DNA of 64,000 nt from Nostoc sp. MS1 (GTDB taxonomy: Bacteria; Cyanobacteriota; Cyanobacteriia; Cyanobacteriales; Nostocaceae): NCBI RefSeq assembly GCF_019976755.1, contig NZ_AP023441.1, positions 2,663,501 through 2,727,500 of the forward strand, in the 5' to 3' direction. Below the pieces are notes generated by a model, which ran no database searches, was not told where the DNA came from, and saw only the letters and a program-made list of their open reading frames with translations. Made by a program: the position numbers and the translations under genes. Position 1 is the stretch's first letter; every line of letters starts with the position of its first letter. Shown here in pieces: positions 1 through 7,855 of this stretch.

Positions 1-160
1 TTAGTCATTGGTCAACTGTCAACTGTTAACTGTCAACACTTCTCTGCGTTCGCGCAAGCGTGTCGTAGACAGACGCTCCGCGTAGCTTGCTTTGCTACGC
101 AACGCTACCGCGAACCACGGAGTGGTACGACAAGCTCAGTGCATCGCTGTCAACTGTATT
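1..160. repeat. Intergenic repeat cluster
   Basis: The first 35 bases are GTCAACT-type heptamer repeats. They are followed by a GC-richer stretch built of small inverted repeats, for example GCGTAGC...GCTACGC with a 7-base loop near 78-98. The same kind of GCGTAGC/TCTCTGCG sequence recurs in other gaps of the window, so this is a mosaic of dispersed repeats rather than a gene. No function can be read from it. Confidence 0.6.
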
Positions 161-177
161 CCCTGCTTATCTATCTA

Positions 178-1059
178 TCAATGATGAGATTGCTTTTCCT
201 GACATTCTGCTAAGAATGCTGCTATTGTTTGATTGAATGTCTGTGGTGCGGTTAAGAAAGGCCAGTGATTACCGGGTGTTTGGCACAGGCGGAAGTTTTT
301 AAGATAGGTTTTGTAGGGTTTGATTTGCCATTCCTGGCGGTTTAGTCCCTGTTCTGGTTGGATGAACAAGGCTGGAGTGTCTAGGGAAATGGTGAAGCCA
401 GGTACGCGCAATACATCATCAAAAATGCCATCACGGGCGGCTATGGTAAATTTGCTACCCCAGCTACCATCGGGTTTCTGTTCGATTCCAGCTTGAAAGA
501 CTTGTTGTTGTAAAGGACTCCAGCCTTGGAATTGGTTTAATTGTTGTGCTGTTTGTTCGGCTTGTTCGTAGCTGGTAAAAGGCCCCATTGCTTTGAGGAA
601 GGATAAGAAGCGGTAAAGCAGGGGAAATGTTAGCCGAAATAGGTTGGGCATTTTCCAAATGAAGATGGGGTCAATTAACACCATACTCCGCAGGCGTTGG
701 GGATTTTGCCTTGCCCAAATGACTGCTAATTTACCTGTCCATGAATGGCTGACGATGTGGGCTGATGTCCAGCCTACATGATCCATGAGGGCTTCTAGGT
801 CGGCGATCGCACTCTCAAAGCTATAATCTTTCTCTGGCTTGCTGCTTTCGCCATGACCCCGCATATCTGGCGCTACTATGTGGTAGTCTGCCGCTAAATA
901 ATCTCCTAAACTAGACCAAACTAAGGCATGATCGCCTAAACCATGTAATAGCAGCAAAGGTTCTTTTCCACCTTGATTCCATTCCAAGTAAGACAGTTGG
1001 ATCTCAGGTGTTAATAGGGTTTGGCGTACAGGCATTGTCTTTAGTAATTCACTATGCAA
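178..1059 (-). CDS. Alpha/beta hydrolase fold protein
   Basis: This 293-residue protein has the layout of a soluble alpha/beta hydrolase. The oxyanion-hole motif HGLGD is near residue 39. The nucleophile elbow is near residues 104-109 and reads SHSWTG, so the usual first Gly of GxSxG is Ser and the last is Thr. A C-terminal GNHWPF supplies the probable catalytic His near residue 266. Related proteins include esterases, epoxide hydrolases and haloperoxidase-like enzymes, so the substrate cannot be named. The start ATG lies just upstream of the hydrolase core, and the length is usual for the family. It stands alone, with a non-coding gap of about 340 bases upstream. Confidence 0.85.
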   Translation of the reverse strand: MHSELLKTMPVRQTLLTPEIQLSYLEWNQGGKEPLLLLHGLGDHALVWSSLGDYLAADYHIVAPDMRGHGESSKPEKDYSFESAIADLEALMDHVGWTSAHIVSHSWTGKLAVIWARQNPQRLRSMVLIDPIFIWKMPNLFRLTFPLLYRFLSFLKAMGPFTSYEQAEQTAQQLNQFQGWSPLQQQVFQAGIEQKPDGSWGSKFTIAARDGIFDDVLRVPGFTISLDTPALFIQPEQGLNRQEWQIKPYKTYLKNFRLCQTPGNHWPFLTAPQTFNQTIAAFLAECQEKQSHH

Positions 1060-1402
1060 AATAGTCTCAAGTAAACAGTGGTAAATAACTGGTAAATCAG
1101 CACTGTTACGGGTACTTTACGAGAACTAATACGCGAAATGCAAGTAGTGGCATGTTACCCATACTTTTTCTGAGGGCATCCTAAGTTTAGTTTAATTTTT
1201 AGTACTGTTTTATACTATGAGTAGTTAGCCAATTGTCAAAAATGTCTTGTTTTCATAACTGAATTTCTTCCAAAAGTTTTTTATATCTATATCTTGCGAT
1301 GGATTACTAATAAATTATCAATATAAGGACTAGTTTGATAGCTAATATATTTCTCTCTTTGGTTACTCATGTACTGACTATCATGTTTGTTATTTTTTTA
1401 AT
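1060..1402. other. AT-rich intergenic gap
   Basis: This gap lies between two divergently transcribed genes (178-1059 on minus and 1403-1984 on plus), so it must hold both promoters. It is AT-rich. I see no repeat, hairpin or small gene in it. Confidence 0.5.
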
Positions 1403-1984
1403 ATGACTATAATTAGAAACCAATCTTTAAATCACTCAATAAGTTCTTCAGATCAATTAGCTCGTAAGCAAATTGAAAAACAGCGAATGCGAGATGTCCA
1501 GCTTTTGCTACTCAACTTATCTGAGAATGAAGAAGCTACAATTAAACTGATTTTAGATAGCCTTTATGATATTGGTGCAGTCAACTTTATTAACCAAAGG
1601 TTTCGCTATCGACCTTTTAATCGAGTATTGAAATCAATCGCTCGGATGTCTAAACCTGTATTTAAAATTTATGCGTGGCACTGGTTTAAGAAAAATTGCC
1701 CTCAATTAATTGCCAATTGGTTATACACTCAGGTAGCTTTTGAAAATCCCATTGCTGTGGCTCAAGAAATAGCTGTTGAAGCCTCAACAATTCAACAACC
1801 TCAACTTTTACCAGCAGAAAATGCGATGCTTGAGGTTAAGGCTTTACGTCATCAAATTAGATGGCTGAGTTGTATTACGATTGTCTCACTTTCTACTTTA
1901 GGTATAGTCATTGCTACATGGAACCGTAATCCTCCAAGATTATTACAAAGCAGTCCACAATATCAATCAAGTATATGCCGATAG
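1403..1984 (+). CDS. Conserved hypothetical protein with C-terminal membrane segment
   Basis: I do not recognise this 193-residue protein. It has a charged helical N-terminal half (about residues 20-60) and a basic, aromatic middle part containing KIYAWHWFKKNCP. One clear hydrophobic segment near residues 151-172 is followed by a short polar tail, which suggests a single-pass anchor close to the C-terminus with most of the protein on one side of the membrane. The coding sequence is AT-rich like its surroundings. It ends only 17 bases before a MITE-like element, which may supply its transcription stop. No catalytic motif is visible. Confidence 0.6.
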   Translation: MTIIRNQSLNHSISSSDQLARKQIEKQRMRDVQLLLLNLSENEEATIKLILDSLYDIGAVNFINQRFRYRPFNRVLKSIARMSKPVFKIYAWHWFKKNCPQLIANWLYTQVAFENPIAVAQEIAVEASTIQQPQLLPAENAMLEVKALRHQIRWLSCITIVSLSTLGIVIATWNRNPPRLLQSSPQYQSSICR

Positions 1985-2000
1985 TTTAATATGTAATTTA

Positions 2001-2196
2001 TAGTAAAGACTTTAGTATTTTTGGCTCTTCAGTTCCTTTTATGGAGTCGAATAATAAATAAAATCTAGTCAGAGCTTATATTCCTTATTATGACTGGATT
2101 TTAGATTTTTGAGCCTTTCTATAAAACGGCTATTTTAATGCCGTACCATAAAACCAACGCAAGAGCCGTCTTTTTTGAGGACTAAAGTCTTTACTA
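2001..2196. mobile_element. MITE-like element with 16-bp perfect terminal inverted repeats
   Basis: TAGTAAAGACTTTAGT at 2001-2016 is matched by its exact reverse complement ACTAAAGTCTTTACTA at 2181-2196. Similarity continues inward: both ends reach GGCTCTT after a short variable stretch. The 196-bp interior has no open frame, only a small hairpin (ACGGC/GCCGT). Size, ends and lack of coding capacity fit a miniature inverted-repeat transposable element. A clear target duplication is not visible. Confidence 0.6.
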
Positions 2197-2210
2197 CATA
2201 GCTTAATTAT

Positions 2211-2570
2211 TTATCCAGTTATATTTAATTTCTCTTTAATTACTTTCTCATCTCTAAAGCCTACCGCGACGGCTGTACCATCGATAACAAAAAGTGGGCG
2301 TTTGAGTAGCATTGCATCCTTTGCAAATGCTTCAATCCATTGTTCATCAGTCCAGTTCTTTTTTTCATCACCCAAAGCGCGATAAGATTGACCAGAAGTA
2401 TTACGCATGGGTGCAGAACCTAAAGCTTTCACCCAACCTTTGATTAATTCATTTGTTGGAGGATTCTCTTTGGTGTTAATAAATTCATAGTCAACATTAT
2501 TATTTTGTAGCCAGCTTAAGGCTTTTTTACAAGTCCCGCAGTTAGGGATTCCGTAAATTTGGAGAGACAT
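2211..2570 (-). CDS. ArsC/Spx-family thioredoxin-fold reductase
   Basis: This 119-residue protein matches the small ArsC/Spx/YffB family in length. Its N-terminal active-site segment, near residues 8-15, reads PNCGTCKK with a CxxC pair, the form found in Spx and YffB-like proteins. The C-terminal part contains LLKRPLFV, the conserved family motif that positions the cis-proline (KRP). Relatives are either glutaredoxin-coupled arsenate reductases or redox-sensing regulators. The two-Cys form and the absence of arsenic-resistance neighbours make an arsenate role uncertain. It is cytosolic, with no signal peptide. Confidence 0.85.
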   Translation of the reverse strand: MSLQIYGIPNCGTCKKALSWLQNNNVDYEFINTKENPPTNELIKGWVKALGSAPMRNTSGQSYRALGDEKKNWTDEQWIEAFAKDAMLLKRPLFVIDGTAVAVGFRDEKVIKEKLNITG

Positions 2571-2579
2571 AATAATTTG

Positions 2580-2650
2580 TAATTCGTAATAGTCTGCGAC
2601 ATCGCGTAGCGTCTCGTAGAGAAGGCTTGCGACTACGTAATTCGTAATTA
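2580..2650. repeat. Dispersed repeat with TAATTCGTAAT ends
   Basis: This 71-bp stretch begins TAATTCGTAATAG and ends ACGTAATTCGTAATTA. A second copy with the same two ends but a shorter interior lies at 30164-30214. It sits in the short gap between the ArsC-like gene and the CHAT gene. Confidence 0.5.
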
Positions 2651-2728
2651 ATATACAGTTCCATCATGCCAGTGATGGGTACAAGTTTTTACTTTTAGCA
2701 ATTATCAATTGCTAACCTGTGCTGTATT

Positions 2729-5700
2729 TTAATTGTTGGTATGGAGATAATAGCTTAGGGATTTTCCGGGCTTACCTGTAATCACGAAAGCTGCCCAATA
2801 ATAAGGATGAGAATAAAGTTTTTTATCGGGGGGCATTTTACTAATTCTATATAAATGGGTGGCTAAGTAAGCTTTGATTTTTATTTCATCTGGATCAAGA
2901 TTTTTGAGCAAATCTTCATACCATTGTGTTAGTTCTGCTGCTGTTAATTCTCTTAACCAAAGAGTAGCTTCTGTTAAAGCTGTGCTTGCTGATTGTACTA
3001 ATTTTAGTCGGCGGTAAAACTCAATAATTACTAAGGCACTGGCAGATGATTCTATTGTCCAGAGAGTACTAATTACATGAGGAACACCTTTATGGAAGAA
3101 AGCACTCACTAAGTCTATATATTCACCTGTAGTTATTTGATTATTAGCTACAGTTTCACAATGAGAAAGAGTAACTAAGTTATATGTTGATAAATTCGTT
3201 TCGCAGATTTCTTCTAAAGTAAACTTATCTTGACCCGCTAATACTAATTCTGATGCTTTAGGCTCAACTGCAATATTAATTGCCTGACCTGAAAAATGCA
3301 ATATATTGTATTTTGCAAAGAAAGCATCTTCAAAGTTAATTTTTGTAGCGTCCCTACCTTGGATGCGGAGACGGTTTGTAAACATCTGACTAACAACTTC
3401 GGCTTCTAGGTTAGCAAACCTCAAGGTAGGATAAACTGTATTTTCAGGGTATTCCACACTTAAGAAGACTTGGTTATCAAACTGGGCAATGTCTGTATTT
3501 TTTACTGATAATCCTGTTTGAATATTTGGTAAATAACTAATATTTAAAATTGAGATTTCTTCTGTGGCTGAATTTACATGAAATAAAGAATGTAGAGGTA
3601 GTTTAAATAAATCGCGGTGGGGAACTAAGATTAGTTCGGTAATACCTTCCAGTTCTTGTTGAATTGTGTCAATTTCTAAAATATTCCTTAATTGCAACAA
3701 TCTCTCTTCCATTTCTACGCGCCAAGGATGATTATTTTTACTTTGTTGGTCTTGAGCTTGCTGGCGATATGCTTGATAGGTTTGTTGCCAATCTTCTAAC
3801 CAATTTTCAAATGCAATTAGCCGTCTGTTGGCTTCGGGTAATGGTAAATCTTGTAGGGGTGTAGCGCTAATAGTTCCAGTATCTTGAACTGGTGTAAAAA
3901 CGAGAATTGGTGATGGGGCTTGGTCTTTGATAATGAATGTGTGTAATGCAACTGGGCTAAGATGCCAATAAATAATTGCCGTGTGGGAATTGAGTAGTGG
4001 TTGAACTGAGCGATAATTTAAGGGGCGAATGTCTGCATTCCATCCAGATAATTGCCAAGTAAAACAGGCTTTTTTTCCTTGTTCGGCAATTTCCCAAGCT
4101 TCTACTAAATCACCATATTCTACAGATATATCAACAGCTAATTGAGTAAATCCTGCAAATTTCAAGGCTAATTGTTTTTTAATTTCACTACTGCGCCCTG
4201 GTTCATTAAGTAATTTTTGTAATAAATTTGCGCCGCGTTGCTGTAGTTCTTGGGCTTGTGCTGTTTGTCCTAGTCCTAGTAATGCTTTAACTAGGGATTG
4301 TAAAACTTCTAAATGTAACTGAGGAAAACCAGCAATTGTCAGTGTTAGTAAGGCTTGATTATATTCAGTGACGGCTTTGCGCCAATAGTTACGAGATGTG
4401 GAATGTTTTTTACCTTGTTCGTAGTATGTATTAGCGATCGCCAAATGCAATCTCCCCCAACCTTCTGGGTGTGTATCTGGGCGGATATGCTTTAAACCTT
4501 CCTGATAACTAGCTAATTTACCTTCATGACCAGCTAATTTCAACGCAGAATTATTTGTGGCGATCGCAGTCAATAAATTTAACGGCGTTTCTGTCTCACT
4601 CAAATTACCAACAGCCGTCCCTCTCCCAATCCAAGCTTCCCAGTAATCAGGCTTGAATTGTAAAGCGTTGTCATAACAAACGATCGCTTCTAAATATCTT
4701 TCTAAATAAAACAACGCCACCGCTTGGTTATACCAAGCTAAGTGGAAATCTGGCTTAATCGCGATCGCTTGCTTATAGGATGCGATCGCTTCTTCACGAC
4801 CACCTAAGTTTTCTAAAGCCACACCCCGATTATACCATGCTAGGTAAAAATCTGGCTGTGTAGATAAAGCCTGATCCCAAGAGGCGATCGCATCTGACCA
4901 TTGTTTTAAGTTAAATAACACCACACCCCGATCAATCCAAACTTCGTGGAAGTCCGGGTAAATTTCCAAGGCTTTATCATAAGAAGCGATCGCTGCTTGG
5001 TATTGTTCATCGATACCTAAAGCAATTCCTCGGTAATACCAATTTTCTGGGTCATCGGGTGATAAAGCCAAAGCTTCGTCATAAGAGGCGATCGCTTCAG
5101 TAATTTGCCCCACCTTTAATTCCGCCCAGCCTTTACTAGACCACACTTCCGGCGTATCCGGCTGGATGGTAATTGCTTGTTTAAATGAGGCGATCGCTTC
5201 CTCATACAATCCCAATTGTCCTAAAGTCCCGCCTCGGTTGTACCAAGCTTTGTAATAATCAGGCTTGAGTTCGATGGCTTGGTCATAAGAGGCGATCGCT
5301 TCCACAAACTGTTCTAAATGGAACAGAGTTAAACCACGATTAAACCAGTATTCGTAAGAGTTGGGGTATAATTGAATTGCTTGTTCATAGGCGGCGATCG
5401 CTCCTGATAAATCACCCGTTTTTGCTAACTGCAACCCTTGGTAATATAGCGCCTGAGCCTTAATAAACGCATTGGATTGTTCACTGGTAGTAGTAGGCGA
5501 CTGGTTAGTTTGCATGATTAAATTAGCCGCCAATTGCTGGACTAAATTTGTACTTTGATCCAGCCGCACCATTAATTCATCTAAAGTATAAGCAACATTA
5601 GGTTCTAGATTAACTAAAGACTGATCCCAATCACTTTGTGTAGATATTATAGCTGCTGAATTTTGTTGCCTATAATCCAATGCCAGTTCGCCTAAGTTAC

Positions 5701-6712
5701 TAATAACATCTTCCTGTGCTGGCATTAGTAAAGCTGGTGCTGTAAATTCTACTTCTTGATATTCCCAAGTATGTTCTTGTGAATTGTCTATTGTTTCATC
5801 CACTGGTTGATTCGACGCTGTTGTATATTCCCAAGTATGTCCTTGTGAATTGTTTTGTGAGGTTTCATCTACTGATTTAGCCCAGGCTGTGGGATATTCC
5901 CAACTTATTTCTGTTGTATTTTCATTATCTAATTCAACTTCTGTTGTGGTATCTTCCCAACTTTGTTCATGTACTTGTTCACTTCTATATTCTTCTACTG
6001 GTTCAGTTGGGTTTATTTGATATTCCCAACTCAATTCTTGTAAACTACTAATTGTATCTTCATGAACTAATTCGTTGGGTGTAATTTGATATTCCCAACT
6101 CAATTGTTGTAAATTACTAATTGTATCTATATTATTAACAGTCTCAATCTCTGGTGCTGCTTTAGAAGCCTTAACTTGTGGTTCTTCCGACTCCCACAAT
6201 AAATCTCCCAAGTTACGAATTAATTCTTGTCCAGGCGAATCTAGAGTATGTTCGTTAAGTTCTAAGGCTGTAGCCGAAGATATTTCTTGTTCCTGATTAA
6301 ATCCATTTAGTTCAATAAATTCCTTATTTAGCAAACGGATACCAATATCGTAGGAAAGTTCTCCCACCTTCCCAATTTCTAATTCACCCAACTGCACCAT
6401 TTTTCTACCTAAATCATGATTTGGTGCAGGTGAGATTAATAGTTTTTCACCAAATAATAATAACCAATCTATCCAGCGCTCAACACTAATACGGTCTTCC
6501 ATCCGTTGCAAAAACTTAACTGCCCATTGCTGTTCTCGTCCTTGTTCTACACCTTGCAGCAGTTGAGTAAACAGCAATTCCAAATCCGCATTAGTTAGTT
6601 CAGGTGGTCTTTCTGCCACCTGTTTATTGACACCCTTAAAATAATCAGTTTGTGGATTATCAACTGGGTGTTTGTCAAAAGTTTTAAGCCACTGAAATAG
6701 CCGAGTGAGCAT
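2729..6712 (-). CDS. TPR protein with C-terminal CHAT (caspase-like) protease domain
   Basis: This is a 1327-residue multidomain protein. Residues 1-135 form an unnamed helical module also present in the neighbouring protein at 6933-7613. Residues about 172-320 are acidic and low-complexity and carry repeated W-E-Y peptides: five SWEY/TWEY plus WES and WED variants. Residues about 420-700 hold eight full TPRs and a partial ninth, each around EAIASYDQAI...P. The C-terminal 300 residues are a CHAT domain with the expected dyad, His in ILHFSGQA near 1139 and Cys in SHCET near 1183. CHAT domains are clan CD cysteine peptidases related to caspases and separase. TPRs usually bind partner proteins, so a signal-gated protease is a fair inference, but the target is unknown. 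No signal peptide is present. Confidence 0.9.
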   Translation of the reverse strand: MLTRLFQWLKTFDKHPVDNPQTDYFKGVNKQVAERPPELTNADLELLFTQLLQGVEQGREQQWAVKFLQRMEDRISVERWIDWLLLFGEKLLISPAPNHDLGRKMVQLGELEIGKVGELSYDIGIRLLNKEFIELNGFNQEQEISSATALELNEHTLDSPGQELIRNLGDLLWESEEPQVKASKAAPEIETVNNIDTISNLQQLSWEYQITPNELVHEDTISSLQELSWEYQINPTEPVEEYRSEQVHEQSWEDTTTEVELDNENTTEISWEYPTAWAKSVDETSQNNSQGHTWEYTTASNQPVDETIDNSQEHTWEYQEVEFTAPALLMPAQEDVISNLGELALDYRQQNSAAIISTQSDWDQSLVNLEPNVAYTLDELMVRLDQSTNLVQQLAANLIMQTNQSPTTTSEQSNAFIKAQALYYQGLQLAKTGDLSGAIAAYEQAIQLYPNSYEYWFNRGLTLFHLEQFVEAIASYDQAIELKPDYYKAWYNRGGTLGQLGLYEEAIASFKQAITIQPDTPEVWSSKGWAELKVGQITEAIASYDEALALSPDDPENWYYRGIALGIDEQYQAAIASYDKALEIYPDFHEVWIDRGVVLFNLKQWSDAIASWDQALSTQPDFYLAWYNRGVALENLGGREEAIASYKQAIAIKPDFHLAWYNQAVALFYLERYLEAIVCYDNALQFKPDYWEAWIGRGTAVGNLSETETPLNLLTAIATNNSALKLAGHEGKLASYQEGLKHIRPDTHPEGWGRLHLAIANTYYEQGKKHSTSRNYWRKAVTEYNQALLTLTIAGFPQLHLEVLQSLVKALLGLGQTAQAQELQQRGANLLQKLLNEPGRSSEIKKQLALKFAGFTQLAVDISVEYGDLVEAWEIAEQGKKACFTWQLSGWNADIRPLNYRSVQPLLNSHTAIIYWHLSPVALHTFIIKDQAPSPILVFTPVQDTGTISATPLQDLPLPEANRRLIAFENWLEDWQQTYQAYRQQAQDQQSKNNHPWRVEMEERLLQLRNILEIDTIQQELEGITELILVPHRDLFKLPLHSLFHVNSATEEISILNISYLPNIQTGLSVKNTDIAQFDNQVFLSVEYPENTVYPTLRFANLEAEVVSQMFTNRLRIQGRDATKINFEDAFFAKYNILHFSGQAINIAVEPKASELVLAGQDKFTLEEICETNLSTYNLVTLSHCETVANNQITTGEYIDLVSAFFHKGVPHVISTLWTIESSASALVIIEFYRRLKLVQSASTALTEATLWLRELTAAELTQWYEDLLKNLDPDEIKIKAYLATHLYRISKMPPDKKLYSHPYYWAAFVITGKPGKSLSYYLHTNN

Positions 6713-6932
6713 TTGTCATACTCTTAAATTTTACTTAACGTAGATTGTATAGTCGAAGGCAGTGGTTAAACTGCATTCACCAACTAGGCAGGGGGTAAAC
6801 ACATTAATATTGCTGACATTTACGCTTTCAAAATGTCTTAAATTAGACCGTTGTGTTTAAGGACATCATGATAACTCATAATTTCCGTGGAATCTACGAA
6901 AGTTAACATAGTTTTCCATAATTGAGGGATTC

Positions 6933-7613
6933 CTACTCCCCACCCTCAGCTTCCTGACCCGCATGATATTGACTCATCAAAGTTTCCACAATAGCTTGCG
7001 GATCGTCTGTTTCTATTCCTAGCTGTTCGGCTATCTGTTGGCGGAGGTTATCATCTTGCTGCAACATGATAAACAACTGATCAAGGGTGACGGTTTGATA
7101 TTCTCCCTCTGGGTTTTCCTCAGTTGCGGAAACGCTTTCCTCTGTATATAATACATTAGTACTATCAAGGTCTGGGCCATCGTATTCCCAGATGGGTTCG
7201 CCTTGATTGCGGCTTAACACCTGCATACCAATGTCGTAGGCGACATCGCCTATTTCCCCAACACCCAATTCACCCAGTTGGACTAATCGAGCTGCTAATT
7301 CATTATTTGGTGAGGAGGATGCTAGTAATTTTTCGCCAAAACGTTTTAACCAATCTACCCATTGTGCAGTCGTGACACGATTCTCAATATTTTGTAGCCA
7401 TTTAACAGCCCAAGCTTCGCCTCGCGCCTGATGCACTCCTTCAAGCAGTTCAGTAAACAGAAATTCTAAATCTGTATCACTGAGGGGTGGTGCTGGTTGT
7501 TTTGTCGCGGTAGGACTAGTTCTAACCGCAGTCTTTTTCTTACCACCACCAAACAAGCGTTGAAAAAAACTTTTCAGCCATTGGACGAGCCGCCTGAGCA
7601 TTTGCTGTACCAT
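6933..7613 (-). CDS. Stand-alone paralogue of the CHAT protein's N-terminal module
   Basis: The first 140 residues of this 226-residue protein align with the N-terminus of the adjacent CHAT protein. Both share an LxRLxQWLK start, the block LLxGVxQxRxxxWAVKxLQ, WxDWLxxFGEKLLxS, VQLGELxxGxxGxxxYDIG and a following linker. It even keeps one copy of the repeated W-E-Y peptide (EPIWEYDG near residue 140). A second helical part follows (LDQLFIMLQQDDNLRQQIAEQLG), resembling the region before the TPRs in the large protein. It lacks TPRs and protease. It lies upstream in the same direction with a 220-bp gap, so co-expression is possible. An adaptor or inhibitor of the protease is a plausible but untested role. 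Confidence 0.7.
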   Translation of the reverse strand: MVQQMLRRLVQWLKSFFQRLFGGGKKKTAVRTSPTATKQPAPPLSDTDLEFLFTELLEGVHQARGEAWAVKWLQNIENRVTTAQWVDWLKRFGEKLLASSSPNNELAARLVQLGELGVGEIGDVAYDIGMQVLSRNQGEPIWEYDGPDLDSTNVLYTEESVSATEENPEGEYQTVTLDQLFIMLQQDDNLRQQIAEQLGIETDDPQAIVETLMSQYHAGQEAEGGE

Positions 7614-7855
7614 CTACTATTGTTTCCCCTAAGATTGTAGCCGCCGCCTAAAGCTAGCGATCGCATTCACTAATTCTCTTCTAGGGTATGCCACAGTTTC
7701 CAATATATGTGGCAAAGTTTAAAATGGTTTAACTTCATTCACCATTCAAAATGTTCAGACTCTTTGGGGAAAAAATACTAACGATGGGGTGTAAGTAAAT
7801 TTAAGGCAAACTGCTTCCTAAATCAACCCTAAAAGGTATTGACTTTTTCCTAACC

